Assembly (NCBI RefSeq): GCF_000471905.2
Contig: NW_006494789.1
Span: forward strand, 6,344,966 to 6,408,965
Direction of reading: 5' to 3'
Length of the DNA: 64,000 nt
DNA from: Amborella trichopoda
Lineage: Eukaryota > Streptophyta > Magnoliopsida > Amborellales > Amborellaceae
Both the position numbers and the translations under genes were made by a program. The notes beneath the pieces were generated by a model. That model saw only the letters and a list, made by a program, of their open reading frames with translations, did no database searches and had not been told where the DNA came from. Below are positions 44,651 to 57,289 of this stretch, piece by piece. Every line of letters starts with the position of its first letter. Position 1 is the stretch's first letter.

Positions 44651-46655
44651 CTTGTCTCTTGTTTGGGAAAGATTTCCCCACTATGCATCAGGTGGCCTTT
44701 CCAGTTGGGGGCTTTACTGACCACACCTTTATTGATGAACTGGGCAAAGAACTGGATGGTGCTCCCATATCCATCAAGGAACTCATGTTTATTTTAAGCA
44801 TCCGAGGTGGGGTCTTGGCCTATCATAACCCATTTAGTGCCAGACTTGATAGGTACTTCCCCCATCGCTTTGCTCATCAACACGAGCTTGATCAGAGTTT
44901 CCCCCTTTTTTGTGTTCTTTGAGAAGCGTCATGACAGAGTGAACACTGGGAGGAAGGAAGAGCTCGGGACTCTTGGGAATAATGACGGCCAGAGAATATT
45001 CGCACCGCATGGTCCACCTGTTTGGAGAAGGCTAAAGTTAGCAAATATGTGATAGGCGACCAAGGCCTATGCATGCTGGTGGAGGATTACCAGCAAGGGA
45101 TACTGGGATCCTTATCACCCTTAGAAAGGGGAGAACTGTAATTGGGGCCAAGAGACTAGACAAAGGCGGATCATCAACCCTCCCCTTCTTAGCGACATCT
45201 TTGACTTAGGCTACCCCTGAAATTGGTAGGCTCTTGGGATTCCTCGAGAGATAGCAGCATTGGTGGTTTGTCAAAACTTCTTACCATGGAGAAAACGATA
45301 AGGAGCTTTTTTGATAACCTCACCTCTATCTTCGAATGGAAGAAAGATCGAAAGGTTCCAGGTCATGTAGAGTGCCCAGTCCAAGATTTGAATGCATTGA
45401 TAGGGAGCGGCCCACACAGTGTTCTTACTGCAGGCTCTTCTCGAAAGGGGATTTTTGAAGCGGTTGTTCCTTCTCCAACAGGAGGGAAGAAAAGAAAGCG
45501 CTCTGCTCCCACCGACAATCATGCACTGCCTCGGGTTCACAGGCCTACTTGAAAACGTATGGGTACAAAACTTCAAGTCATCTTAGAATCAGGAGGTAGC
45601 TCTTCGTCTTCCGTTTCTGGTTCATTTGCTTCTCATTCCGTGTCACCTTCTGCTCTTTCTGTTTCATCTTCTGTCACTCTTAAGCTTTTTTCTACCTCTT
45701 CAGAGACTGAGGTAGATGAATCTGGCCCCTCTGAGCTTATTGTCATCACTTTCGATTGAGAGATGATGCCAGAACTTGAGGTGATGCCTCCAAGTCCAAG
45801 GGTGATTCTTGAGTCAGATGCAGTTCTAATGGAGATTGATGGGACTGAGGGTTCCACAATGTTTGCTCAAGAAGAGGAACCTGGCACTAACGGGGCTTCC
45901 GACCCTCAAAAGGTTACTGCCCCGACTGAGGCAGAGGCTGTAGTGATTGATGGTGAGGGCCTAAGCATCTTTCAGGAGGACGTCCTATGGTTGGTGAGGA
46001 ACCTGAGCCTCAAGAGGCTGCTGCCCCAGAGTGCATGAGTCATGAAGATAAGGAGAGCGAGCTTTTTGTGGCTGAGGTAGAAGAGACCGTGACTGAGGTT
46101 GAAGGTCATAGAGAGGAGATAAGACCTGAACCTGTTGAGGCTGAAGTGACTGTTCAGGGAGTTGAAGAACAAGGAAGCGATGCCGACCTTGAACTTACCG
46201 AGGCCATGCTAGAGGGTGAGAGACAAGAAGAATAGGTTGCTTTGGAGTACACTAAGATCAGGGTGGTGGCCTCAGCAGGAGAAGGACAAGGTGAGGAGGC
46301 TGGCGCTGAGGAGACGAATGCTGAGTGGATCGAGGACTCATAGTTTAGGGCTCCCTTTGATTCCATGGAGCTTGAGGCTTTGGGCATTGTGATTTCTCCA
46401 GAAGAGCCAGTGACTCACCTGACTATCATTCCTTTGAGCCCGACCCTCGAAACCGAAGCTCCTTCTGTAGCGGTGGAACCAACAATATCATCAAGACCTA
46501 ATTTCAGGAGGGTATCAAGCATAATTGCAGACATGCTCCTTGCAGATCTTCAGAGTTTAAGGGAACTGCCTCTCATCGAGCTAGGCGAGGCGCTAACCAA
46601 ACTCAGGGAACTTTCCCTGTCAACTACTGCTTTGGGGAATGTGCAAGATGTCCTT
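44651..46655 (+). pseudogene. Plant-mobile-domain-like antisense ORF, copy 1 (broken)
   Basis: The ORF runs on the strand opposite to A gag-pol. Its N-terminal section (44690-45100) has VGGFTDHTFIDELGKELDG, ILSIRGGVLAY, DRYFPHRFAHQHELDQ and, after a frameshift at about 44925, KAYACWWRI. Tyr-x-Pro-His-Arg-x-A-x-Q followed by a Tyr/Trp-Trp helix is typical of the C-terminal half of plant mobile domains (PMD). A basic patch (GGKKRKRSAP, about 45480), a Ser-rich stretch (45595-45700) and a long Glu-rich acidic region (45760-46330) follow, then a helical segment (LLADLQSLRELPLIELGEAL). It is cut by the A3 LTR at 46656. At least five stops or shifts occur. Function in the element is unknown. Confidence 0.65.
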
Positions 46656-47449
46656 GGTTAGGTGCCTCGATCTCGCTCTCCAGATCTGGTTGATCAGGTG
46701 GCAAGTGTATCAGGTTTCAGGGGAAGTCGGGACCTGAGATCACTCTCTTGGGAACCTTGCACAAGAGAAAGGCCAGGTGAACCAATTGATGAGAGAGAAA
46801 TTTATGGTGGGTTCAGGACTTACTCGAGCTGGATCGCGTGGGCGACCTCTTAGATCATGAAAAAATCCCCCCAATGGTAAAATTGGATTGGAATCACCTA
46901 CCTTGGCTTGTATTTTCCTGTTTCCACAATCACACACATATGTAACAAGACAGGTGGGTCAAGTGACCCCACCTTGCCTTTGGGGAATGTACATGGGCAT
47001 GCACATTCAAAAAGAGGAAGAGAAGAATGAGAGAAGAAATATTAGGGTTAGAAGAACTTGACCAGATGGTGAGACCGACACAGTGACTAAACTAGCAGGT
47101 AATTGGCGTGGCAGTAAAATGGGCTCAATAGAATTACTACTAGACGACAATACCAATACTGACTAGCTAGACACAATGGCTAGTTTATCATGACAATAAA
47201 GCGGGCATAACTAAAAAACAGAACTACAATAGAAGGATAATCTCAACCTCTCTTGATCAAATGAAAGGGTAAGAGAAAGAAAGAAGCAAAACATGAAGAT
47301 AGAGAGAAGAGAATAATAAGAAGAAGAAAAGAAGAGAAAAGAGAAGAAGAAGAGAGTAAGAGAGCAAATAATGAGAGAAGAAGAAGAGAGAAAAGGGAAG
47401 AAAGGGAGCAGGAGGACACAAACAACAATAAGATGGAGAGAGAGAAGAC

Positions 47450-47930
47450 TCAGATGGCAATGGCTTCTGCCAGCTATGATGTGAGGAAGAAAAAAATAAG
47501 GTGGAAACACAGGGGGCAACAGGCTTCTGTCAACTGTGATATGAGAAAGAAGTAGATGAAACTTAGGCGGTGATGACATAAGGAGAGAAGAGAAAGAAAG
47601 AACACAATCGGTGATGTGCTTTCGTCGTTTGTGACAGAAGATAGAGAATGAACACAAGTAGCAATAGGGTTGCACCGTTTGTGACAAGAGAAAGAGGAGA
47701 GAGAAAGAACACAGGCGACAATAAACTTGCACTGTCTATGATAGAAGAACAAGGATTGAAATGTAGATGGCGCTAGACTCGTGCCGACTATGACAAAAGA
47801 GAAGAAAGAGAGAAAAAACATAAATGACGATAAGCTTGCACCATCTATGATAGAAGAGAGAAAGAGAGTGAAAAGATACGTTGTGATAGGCTTGCGTCGT
47901 CTATGACAGAAGAGAGAAAGAGAGATAATT
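47450..47930 (-). repeat. Leader hairpin array of the A3 3' LTR
   Basis: Six to eight units of about 60 bp, each with a short imperfect inverted repeat around a CTTGC/CTTTC loop, ending near GTCTATGATAGAAGAGAGAAAGAGA. The stems are less regular than in the A3 5' LTR array. Confidence 0.6.
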
Positions 47931-48490
47931 TTGACAAAGGCCCACCCTACCACTAGAGTTAAGGCCTAACTTATTGTTCATTTCTCATAAACAGGAAGGC
48001 ATCATGCCAAACGATAGGTCCGTCATGCGTGAATGGATAAAGAAAGAGGAGCAGAGAGAGAGAAACATGATAGACTAAAGGATGAAGAGTGAGACAGAGA
48101 TAAGGATAAAAGCAGGAAAGAGAAAGGGAGAGATGAGAGAGAAGAGAAGAGAGAGAAAAGAGGAGGAGAGATAGAGATGAGGGGAAATATAAGAGAAAAA
48201 GAGAGAGATGAGAGAGAAAAGAGGAGGAGAGATAGAGATGAGGGGAAATATAAGAGAAAAAGAGAGAGATGAGAGAGAAAGGAGGAGAGAGAAAGTGAGA
48301 TAGAGAGGAGAGAGAAAAGAGGAGGAGAGATAACGTTACCTTACGGAAGGGTACCTACCCTTATCTTCTCTCTCATATTTCTCTCTCCAAAATGTACCCA
48401 TGAGCTTAAGCAAGAATTGAAATCTTTATTGAATGATAAAAGAATGAACTAAAGTTTGAATCGAAAGTCCTTTACAATTAGGTTTTGCAT

Positions 48491-48500
48491 GTTTATATAG
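48491..48500 (-). promoter_or_regulatory. TATA box of the A3 3' LTR
   Basis: The minus strand reads CATGTTTGGGCTTAATT, then CTATATAAAC. Confidence 0.65.
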
Positions 48501-49799
48501 AATTAAGCCCAAACATGCATGCACGCAATTAAAAGAAATTCTAAATATGGGTAAAATGATTGTTTTCCCCCTTCCTAACAATGTGTGGAATTCAAGAACA
48601 GTCCCTGCTGCAGCCCAAGAAGTTGCATGATCTTACATGACTGATCCGGGGTTGCTCGGATGCCCGTTTGATCGAAAGATGATTACTTTCTTGTAGGGCT
48701 CAGCAAGATGATCGATTTGAAACCAACTTTGAGCCATGGATCACGTTTTTAAGCCATGATCATCAGATTTGAAATTTGCTTGAATCTTGAAAACTTTGGA
48801 TCGACATTGTGCTCGTTTCTTGATGTCTTTTTATGATTTCTTTGTTGAATAATATTGAGCATGCCGTGACGATCACATTGCAACAAGCACAGCTCAATTT
48901 CGTGTCAAGATGAAGATTTTGACGTCTTGGGTTTTTTGTCGAAATTTTGAAATTAGATGGCAAGAATTTACAACAGCTTCAATGCCTCCATTTTGGAAAT
49001 CCAATCGTTCATCATGTACAGGCTTCAAACCAACACTAGCCCTAGACCTTACGCATATGAAGAAATTGGTTTCACGTTAATCTGATATGTGAGCGCCATG
49101 ATTTGCCCGCTCGAGCGAGGCGTGTTCCTGTTGATTTTTCTGCAATTTTCTTTATAGATCAGCTTCTCTCTAGTTTTTCTCCCTGCTCGGGCATCGTCAT
49201 GGGGCGTACCATATATCAAAACGCTTACCTTGATGGGATCAACATGCTCACAAAATTTAAGTGCGATCTGACTAGGAACAAGTGAGTTATAGGCCCCAAA
49301 AGTCACTATCCGTGACTGTGAAAACAACCACCTTTTATGGTGTTTTGGTGTAGGGTGGCCACATGGGAATAATGTGCGGCCTACCCTTTTTCGATCTTTT
49401 ACCCATAACTTTATCTTGGGGTGCCTAATTAAGCATAAACTTGACCCATGGAAGTTTTCAACCGTGCCCAATTCAATGGTTATGGTCTCACAGCTGTTTG
49501 ACACACCAAAAATATAGTTCTAGTTATAGGGTCCATTTTAGGGTGCTAGAGTCCAATTTTTCTGAAATTGTTTCTTTGTGTTCAATGCCTTAGATATGTC
49601 TGATTACGATGAAACTTAACAGGTGTCATTTTTGAGTGCTTGTGAAGATCTTAACCAATTCAGGGGCCATCATGAGACTGTCAAAATTTCCACTATATGT
49701 TGAGTCTTTATTGACCTGCTTCCTCTTTATTCCGCATTTGGGACCAAGGTGCTGAAAAATGTGTTCAAACAATCTTCTCTTGTTTTGATGCTACTTTAA

Positions 49800-50273
49800 A
49801 TGAATTGGAGAGTTGGAGATTGGGAAGGTTGCATCATGAGGGAGAAACCAGGAGGCTAGCTTCCTTGTAGGCGTCGATCACACGCCGTCAAGAAGGAATA
49901 GATTCTTGCTTGCAGAAGGAGGCTATTGTGGTTGCTCATCAACTAAAACTCAGGATGAAAGGAGGACCTTATTTTAAAAGGCTGATAGCCATGAGGATGG
50001 AGATGTGAAGGCTGAGGAACAAATTTGATGATCTTGAGAGGGAGATGCGTCTGAGGAAGGCTTTGGATGCCTCTTTGGCTGAAGATCTATCAGAGCTCAT
50101 TCACACCATCGAGAAAGAAACTGTCTCCATGAAATAGAAGGCTCAAATGGTGGTTGAACTGAAGGAGCATATTTAGCATGCCGAGGCTTCTTTTGCATCA
50201 TCCAGAGCGAAGATCAATAAGATCATTGATCGTTTTTTAGAGTGTCCTTTCTTTGCCATATGTCAGTACTTCT
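49800..50273 (+). pseudogene. C-terminal coiled-coil part of the antisense ORF of A3
   Basis: The + strand reads NELESWRLGRLHHEGETRRL, then FDDLEREMRLRKALDASLAE, IEKETVSMK and ASFASSRAKINKII with four stops, and ends at CQYF-stop (about 50273). It aligns with the end of the copy at 60149-62426 (ANELESFEALVV..., EEHEKEMQLW). The mobile-domain and acidic parts have been deleted right after the LTR. AT-rich sequence after the stop (50274-50400) looks like the 3' end of a transcript that converges on pol. Confidence 0.6.
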
Positions 50274-50469
50274 AAAAATTTTGAATTTATGAATGAAATG
50301 CCTCTTTTTCTCTTCTGGCTAATTTTGCTGCATGATTTCATTCTTGTTTTACTTCATTGTACTTCATTTGCTTGTTTTGTGCTTGACCACCTTTCAAAAT
50401 GTTCATTGTCTCAATGGGACAAGATAGAATTCCCTATGCCTTGCTTCGTCTTGTGACAAGTTGTTGTGG

Positions 50470-51460
50470 CTTCAGTGACCTCGAAGGGGAGAGCAAGTGC
50501 TTCTTCTCCCCTTAACATTTGATTGGGACAGGGGCTCATAATTATTTTTTCTAATTATTTGAGCATGCTCACTGTAAATAGTCCAATCAGTAGGTGCTTT
50601 GGCTTCCATTCGAGGTGCATTTACTTCATGCTTGTCATAGCTGTTGGTATCAGGCACAAACTCCTTTAGATGTTTTGAAGCGATATGCATAACCTCCAAT
50701 TGGCTCTAGAGATTGTGACTTCTCAACTCTGTTAGGGGATCCTATTCCTGAGGGCAAGAAGTCTGTCCCTTCTCAAACTGCTCTCCTCCCATAAAATCAA
50801 GGAAGCACAAAACTTGTGACTGACTGCTGGTCTGAACTGACCTTGCGGTGAAGCAATAAATACATGCAAGACTTTTTGATGGTCCGACATGTAAGTAACC
50901 CTTGGATCTGGGAGTTCAGTTTCCATGACTTCCTAAATCTCAAGAGACCTCTGGTTCATCTTCTTGCAAAGGTGGCTTTGGATTGGAAGCGGAGGGGGAA
51001 GCTTCATCTTTAGCCGAAGATGGAGCTTCTTCAGGGGTAGTGATCTGCATGCTACGATGAAGGGGAGGCAGAGGGAGAATTTTGCCTTGTCTTTCCTTTT
51101 CTTTGAACATGTCCACCACTGTTCACCCGATGTCCTCAACATCTTCATGAGATGAAGGTTCTATCTTCCTCACAGACTTGTAATCACCACCATTTGGCTT
51201 TTAGGATGACACCGAAAATGTGAAGTAATACTTGGCATCAGCATAGTGAGCTTCGGCTACAGGAAACGGTCTTTTATTGGCATAGACCGTATGTTATCTT
51301 CCATCTCGACTATACTTGAAGTACTAGTGCAATGTGGATGGAACCACCCTTGCAGGAGGTGTCAGTGTCGATTACATGAAACTGAGCGTAGTCATTTAAT
51401 TCACCAATCTTGAGATGAACGCAGACGGTGTCAGCCGGCTTTTCTCCTGACTGGTTGAAT
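50470..51460 (-). pseudogene. Degraded pol linker of A3 after protease
   Basis: Several minus-strand open pieces exist (50699-50472, 50926-50732, 51148-50933) in changing frames. Near 51400-51450 GELNDYAQFHVIDTDTS matches the second half of Tat proteases. The rest is Ser/Lys/Pro-rich with no RT motif, so pol ends here by deletion. Confidence 0.5.
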
Positions 51461-51462
51461 CC

Positions 51463-51837
51463 CTAGACTGTGATGTGCATCAGAGTGAGATCTTCAGAAC
51501 CTAATCCAAATAGAGTGAGGATTCTTCTAGGGATATGGTTGACTACTGACCCTCCATCCAACATAATTCTGTTGATGGGGCAGGGATGTAATTCACCAGT
51601 CACAAAGAGAGGGCGATTGTGAAATTTTTCTCCCAATTGTAGATCATCCTCTAAGAAGGTGATCGTCATACATCCACTGAAGAATGATGGGTTCACCTTG
51701 ATGGGTTCCACTTCAGTCTCGTACCCTTCTGGATCGGAAAGAGCTGAACCCGAGCCATACGGTAGTCCCTTAAGAGCATCATAGATGTAGAGAAGGGCTG
51801 GAAGCTTCCTCAAATGCCCTATGACATCATATTTCAC
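51463..51837 (-). pseudogene. Aspartic protease of A3
   Basis: An open stretch of 124 codons: MKYDVIGHLRKLPALLYIYD, MTITFLEDDLQLGEKFHNRP, LFVTGELHPCPINRIMLDGG and SVVNHIPRRILTLFGL. The catalytic triplet LDGGS with its Asp is intact, and the order fits Tat proteases. It is the only family A protease in the window. The frame stops right after the first half of the fold. It would process Gag-Pol as a dimer. Confidence 0.85.
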
Positions 51838-51989
51838 CTTTTCCTCGTCAGCCTTCTATGTTCCTAGCCCTGCCACTTGTTTGGATGGTATAGTAGGTTG
51901 AGGAACAGGTTTAGGTGGAGGAGGTTTATTTTGGCCTGTTGGCTGACTGGATTTCATAGCCGGCTTGGTTTGTATGGTAGAGGTTTACT

Positions 51990-53135
51990 TTAGTAGAACG
52001 GAGGTTTGAGGTTGAAACTTAGGAGGTGGCTAGGTATATGAGAGAAGCGGCATCCCAGGGAATTGGAGGATGGGTTGATTGTCCGTGGAATTTGGGCGAG
52101 GAAGGAGTCTAGGGAGCTGGAGGATGGGTATATTGCTTGAAGTATTTGGGTGAGGATGAAGAACCAAGAAACTTTAAGATGTCTGGCTTTTAAAGTGGAG
52201 GTTGCAATGTTTTCCTCGATCTCAGGCACATTTGCCCCGTGCCGGGTGATCCTTTGATATTTGCATCATATGATAGACTTCCTGAGAATAGAAGTTGTGC
52301 CCTCAAATTCTCTTAGCCTCTACTCAAAGTCGAGCTTAGGAGGCCACTGGGATTTTTTCAGCTTTGACTTCTTGCACTTCTTTGTGGAAGAAGATGGCTT
52401 TGACTTGGGTTGAGCCGGCAGATCATCAACAACTGTTAAGAATCCAGCCGCCTAGGCTAGCGTCTTTTTCAACCATCTTTGGTGCGTCTTGCTTATACTG
52501 GTTCCATCAAGTTCTCTGTTAAGACCCTCGAAGTCTGGACATCTCAAGATTATACCTACAAGAGACATAGAAGAGGAAGTGGAAGAAGAAGAAGAAGAAG
52601 AGAAAGAGGAAGAGTCAATAGGTGAGGTACTTTTAAGGTCATTTCCATCATTAGACCTATATGGGCAGCTTTTTGTGCCAGATGTGTGCTGGTGGTCCTT
52701 TCGATCTTTCCCCTGCTTAGACTGTTCGGGAGTGCTTTTAACTTCATCACCCTCATTAGACGTGCTCTGAGGAGAAGATGGCCTAGAGACATCCTCTTGA
52801 TGGGATGAGGAAGGGAGGAGGATTACACCAGGGATAAAGTCCTGTTAGGTCGGCAATGGGGGAAGAGGTACGAGAAGTTCTTGCTCAACTGGTAGTTGAG
52901 TAGTCTTGTTTCTTTGGCAGGCAGCCCTTGGTGCCCACCTCTTTCTGGTTTTTAATTGAAGTGCTTGATTCATCTCGCTAGGTTTATGAACTGCTCTAGC
53001 TTGACGAACTTCTTCTCGCCTTAAGGACCTGAGTCTGCGCTGCCCAAGGTGGACTATCCATGGTTCGAAAGTTGAGGGTTCCGCAGGATCTGAATCATCA
53101 TTACCTGAGTCTTGTGTTAGAAGGCCCTCTCGCAC
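51990..53135 (-). pseudogene. Gag-protease linker of A3
   Basis: Open pieces 53135-52845 (basic, KRWAPRAACQRNK, homologous to A1 11142-10834), 52792-52556 and 52229-51990 (Ser/Pro/Leu-rich). A Glu-codon microsatellite (GAAGAAGAAGAAGAAG) sits at 52580-52610. It is a low-complexity linker without catalytic residues. Confidence 0.55.
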
Positions 53136-56100
53136 CGATGGAGTAGTGACTTGGGGATCTCTTTCTGAAACATTACAAGGCTCTTGGCATCCCTTGCAAT
53201 TATTTCATGAAAACTGGAGCATTCGTTCAGGTTGTAGCCCCATATATGTTGGTACGGGCACCAATGGTTCTCAGCTCCCTGAGTAAGGCGTCGGGGCTGC
53301 CTTGCCAGTTTTGGTGTGACGAGGCCTTCTTGAAGTGTCATAACGAGCAAGGCACAAAGGAGATCGAGCACCTCGTCTTCTTCTTGGACTGTCACTGCGT
53401 GGGAAGTTTTTGCTGCCCCAAATGCTTTCCTTAGCTCTTCAAGCTTTATTTCACCCTTCTAGATCAAGGATTCGATGATGTCTTTTAACATGTCACATTC
53501 CTCTGTGAGGTGGTTTTTCCTACGATGATAAGCATAGTGATATGCATGGGTATCGAGTCCAGCTTGATCAGGGAACTTGGTCTCTGACAGCTCGATCATG
53601 TTCTGTTCGAGTAATAATCGGAGTACCCAGTTATTCTTATGCCTGGTCCAAGAGGTAGACTTTATTCTTATGCCTGGTCCAATAATCATCTCAATTAAGG
53701 TTCGCAGGTGGGGGTACCCGGTTGAATGATTGCCGTTGTTTGCCTGCCTGAGGTTGTTTCATTGTGGTTACCCCTTTGGAGAGGTCAAAATTTTTAGAGG
53801 GAGCCTTCTTTGAGTCATTTACAGTGACGGCTGTGCTGATTACTCCTTTTTGTTGGTTGCCCCGGGTATTGGTCCGAGAGCTACCATTGCCCTGGTTGTT
53901 TTTTGAGCTTGAAGACTGTTGTCGTGACCCACCATGGTGGCATGATAGGCTTTTTAAATAGACCGACTTAGAGATCAACTCTGGCATGGAGGTTGGATTG
54001 GAGGCCTCAACATATAGAGCAATCTCAGGTCACATGTTTTGCACACAGGTTTGAACTGCTTCCTTCTCATGCATAGGATTACGATGGCGAACAGCCAAAT
54101 CTCTCCATCTTGCTAGGCATTGATCGATGGGTTCATCGAGTTCCTGGGCCAAAGTGAGAAGCTCGATGGTTTGGACCTTTCTCTGGATCTCATAGAAGTG
54201 TTCGTGAAACAATTTCTCCATTTCCTCCTAAGTATGTACTTAGTTTGGGGGAAGCCGAGCATACCACTGAAAAGTCGGGCCATCAAGGGTTTCAACAAAC
54301 TGATGGAGAAGGAGTCTTCCATCAACCACTGTATCTCGACATGCTGCTTGGAAATGGGCAATATACTGGTGTGGGGAGGTTGTACCATCGAAATGGGGAA
54401 ACTTCCCTTTCTTGTTGTTTGAGGGAAACAGAACCTTATCAATGTAAGAGGGTTACCGCTTTTGGTAAAGCATTGCACCCTGCATACCCGAGATTTGTCT
54501 GCCCTTTAAGGTATGGTTTACAATAGCATCATTGTTTGCCTGTGAGATGAGTGCGGGATGGAATTGTCCTATGAGGCAGGCGGGGGAGTCTACCTTGGAG
54601 GTGCATCATCTGAGTGATGGGAGTTGACCTCATGGTTAACCAAGTGCCGCATGGTTTCCATGCGGTCAATCTTCTAGATCATTGCACACACCATGTCTTT
54701 GAACCTATTCATGTGCTCTTACTGGCTATTGCTAGGTTCATTTACAACCATAACGCTGGCCATTTCTCCAGGAAGGTCAGCCTTATGTACAATTGACGGC
54801 TTCCGAGCTTAGCAAGTCACGCATGGTAGATCGGTCAGTAAGGACTCTGCATGCCCTAAATAGACTCGAGTCTTGTAAGTCGATCGTGTGAGGATCGATT
54901 CTTGATGGTTTTGGGACCGTGGCTGCTGAGTTGTTAGGTCATCTTCTACAACACTGACCACAGTGCAGGAGTCATGGATTTCTTCTTTAGGCTTTCTCAT
55001 CTGAAGAGGGTAGAAGGGGTTCATGTGAAGACGGTCGTCAAAGTTGGATACCCCGACCATCTTGGTTGCTTCCTTAGTGAGAATTTGTAGACCCCTATCA
55101 CGTTTAGCTTTGAGGTTTTGATGGACCTCATGCCAGAACTACAATCGGGACTACGAATGGTCAGCCCTTCTTGCGCAAGAAAAAGTCATTTCCATCAGGT
55201 GAAGCAACGGATGTGGGCTAGGAACTGAGTTTATCTTGAGCCAAGGAGGATGAAGGACTTGATCTCCCATTAGGTTTTTTCCCCGAGCCCTCTTAAGAGC
55301 TTTAGAGGAATGACCTAGATGACAGGGCATGACGGGGCTGGTTCAAGATGGTACTATTGGGTAAGGTCTTTGAGTACCAGGGCTGGAGGTGCTTGCCCGA
55401 AAGAGGAGGGGCAGGTAGGAAAAAGGTCGACTCATGACGGCGCCTGAGTGAGGAGCGAGGGGCAGTCTGTGACTACGACACGTGTGCGCCCCTTGAAGAA
55501 AGCTCATGGGTGACTTGGGGGTCAGCTTAGACTCAAACAAGTGGCATGGCCTTCAGAGGCCGAGAACTGCGAGCAGGTGTCTGTAAGAGAATAGGTGGAA
55601 GCCTGCCCCTTATATGGTGCACCGGTGTGTGCTAAGTAGGGGACGAGGGGGTCGTCTTTCGTGTACTCGGGTTGACGCAGCAACGGCATTGCCCCGAGTG
55701 GTGGGATGCACATGCATAACATGTACAGGAACTGGCCTTAGGAGACTTGATTTTGGACGCTGACTCAAGGTAACATATGGATTTCCCTGAGGTGTGGTTC
55801 GAGTGGATGACCCACGAGCCTTAGGGTGTGTGCGAGAGGTGGAAGCTCCAGGGACTTCGCCTCGATGTGTCAAGCCTCTAAGAATAGAGACTCGTGGTGG
55901 TGCAGGAATGTGGGGGGTAGCCTTGCGGTGACCCATGGAAGCAGCGACAACTTCCTTGCCTTTTGCAGAAAGGGACTGGTAGCCTTCTGGCGTACTTGGG
56001 CAATACAACCGACAAGTGACTTATCGGTGACAGGGTGCATGTTGTGAGTAGTGGCATGTGTGCCACCAATGCAGAATGTTTTGATGGAGGTTCCATCAGA

Positions 56101-56190
56101 GCTAGGAGATGGGGAGTTAGGGACTTTTAAGTCCCTTCTCACACCTATCCAGGTTCAGACCTAGGAGCAAGACGTTGGGTCTTTGCTCAC
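53117..56190 (-). pseudogene. Gag of A3
   Basis: The N-terminal conserved TWIGVRRDLKVPNSPSP begins near 56160; no ATG survives there. The low-complexity N-terminal part runs to about 54480. Then come the gag core (54221-53987: PIDQCLARWRDLAVRHRNP, MPELISKSVYLKSLSCHHGG), the first knuckle YAYHRRKNHLTEEC (53495-53536, first Cys now Tyr) and a second knuckle CPYQHIWGYNLNEC (53219-53260, both His lost). Frames change at least four times. It is homologous throughout to A1 and A2 gag. Confidence 0.8.
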
Positions 56191-56370
56191 AAGGAAAGTT
56201 GAGAATGGAGTTCGAGAAACTTCTTCTCGAGGGAAGTTTGCAAATGCAGGGATGAGAAAATCCCCAATCCGAATAAATGGGTTAAAAAACCCAGCAGCCA
56301 TGTGTGTGCAAAAACAACAAAAAACAAAGTAGAGACAAGCCAAACAAGGATGATCCGACGAAGGGGTAGT

Positions 56371-56391
56371 GTCCCCTCAATGGAGTCACCA
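56371..56391 (-). promoter_or_regulatory. Degenerate primer-binding site of A3
   Basis: The minus strand reads TGGTGACTCCATTGAGGGGAC with four or so changes from the A1/A2 site. It lies three bases from the LTR end. Confidence 0.7.
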
Positions 56392-57289
56392 AGCTGGTTA
56401 GGTACCTCGATCTCGCTCTCCTGATCAGGATGACCTGGTAGCATGTGTCTTGGGTTCCAATGGAACCCGAGACTTGAGATCTCTCTCTCGGGAACCTTGT
56501 TAGGAAACAAGGGCAGATATACCAACAGATGAGAGAGGAATTTTAATGTGAGGCGGGACACACCTCACGTTGGTTCGTGACTCACTCGGCCTGACTCACA
56601 TGGGTGCTTTCGTGGATCACAATGGAAAGCCCCCCAGTCCTACAACTGGTTCGAAATCGCTTCCCTTGGCCTGTACTCTCCTCTTTCTGTAATCACACAC
56701 ACAATTAATTTACAAAACAAGTGGGTCAAGGGACCCCACCTTGTCTTTAAGTGAATGAACATAGGCATGCACATTCAAAAGAAAAAAAAGCGTAAGAAGA
56801 TAGATGAAAGGAGAGGAACGAGATAGAATACAGAAATGCGAACGAAAAGAATTTGACCAAATGGCTAGACTAACACAGTAGTTAAACCAGCAAGTGATTG
56901 ACTCGACATGCTAGCAAGATGGGCACATAAACTCAGACTGGCACAACGGCAATACTACTAAATGATAGAACAATCACCGACCGGCATGACACGATGACTA
57001 GCCTATCATAGCAGTAAGACTTGCGCGGTAACTAAGACCGACACAGCTGCAATACTGTTAGACAATGAGGCTACCATGGCAGTGCTTGACTTAGCCTCAC
57101 ATGGTCAAATGAGAGGAAAAGAAGAAAGAAGAGAGAGAAGAAAGAGAGGGAAAAGAAAATCAGAAAGGAATAGAAGAGAGAAGAAGGGAGAGGAAAAAGA
57201 GGAGGAAGAAGAAAGAGAGGAGAGAAAAGAGAGAAGGAAGAGAGAGAATAAAAAAGTAAGAAGAGAGAGAAAGAAGAGAGAAAAGAAAA

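Larger units (their letters stand above)
46656..49771 (-). repeat. 3' LTR of A3
   Basis: The LTR is 3.1 kb: TGGTTAGGTGCCTCGATCTC ... GTGTTCAAACA. A hairpin array lies at 47450-47930, with units such as ACACAGGCGACAATAAACTTG...TATGAT. Two near-identical 70-80 bp GA-rich blocks follow at 48120-48290, then the TATA box at 48491-48500, the CATGTTTGGGC block and U3. To its right a purine run on the minus strand (AAAACAAGAGAAGAT) could be the polypurine tract. Confidence 0.8.

Noticed and set aside
14117-44655. Target-site duplication for A2
   Set aside because: GAGCA on the left and CTTGT on the right do not match; the right neighbour looks like internal element sequence.
45979-46235. Acidic frame as an independent protein
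   Set aside because: It continues the Glu-rich middle of the antisense ORF after a frameshift and is not a separate gene.
44479-46655. Host mobile-domain gene
   Set aside because: Three copies all adjoin family A LTRs in the same orientation and are broken, so they are better read as part of the element.
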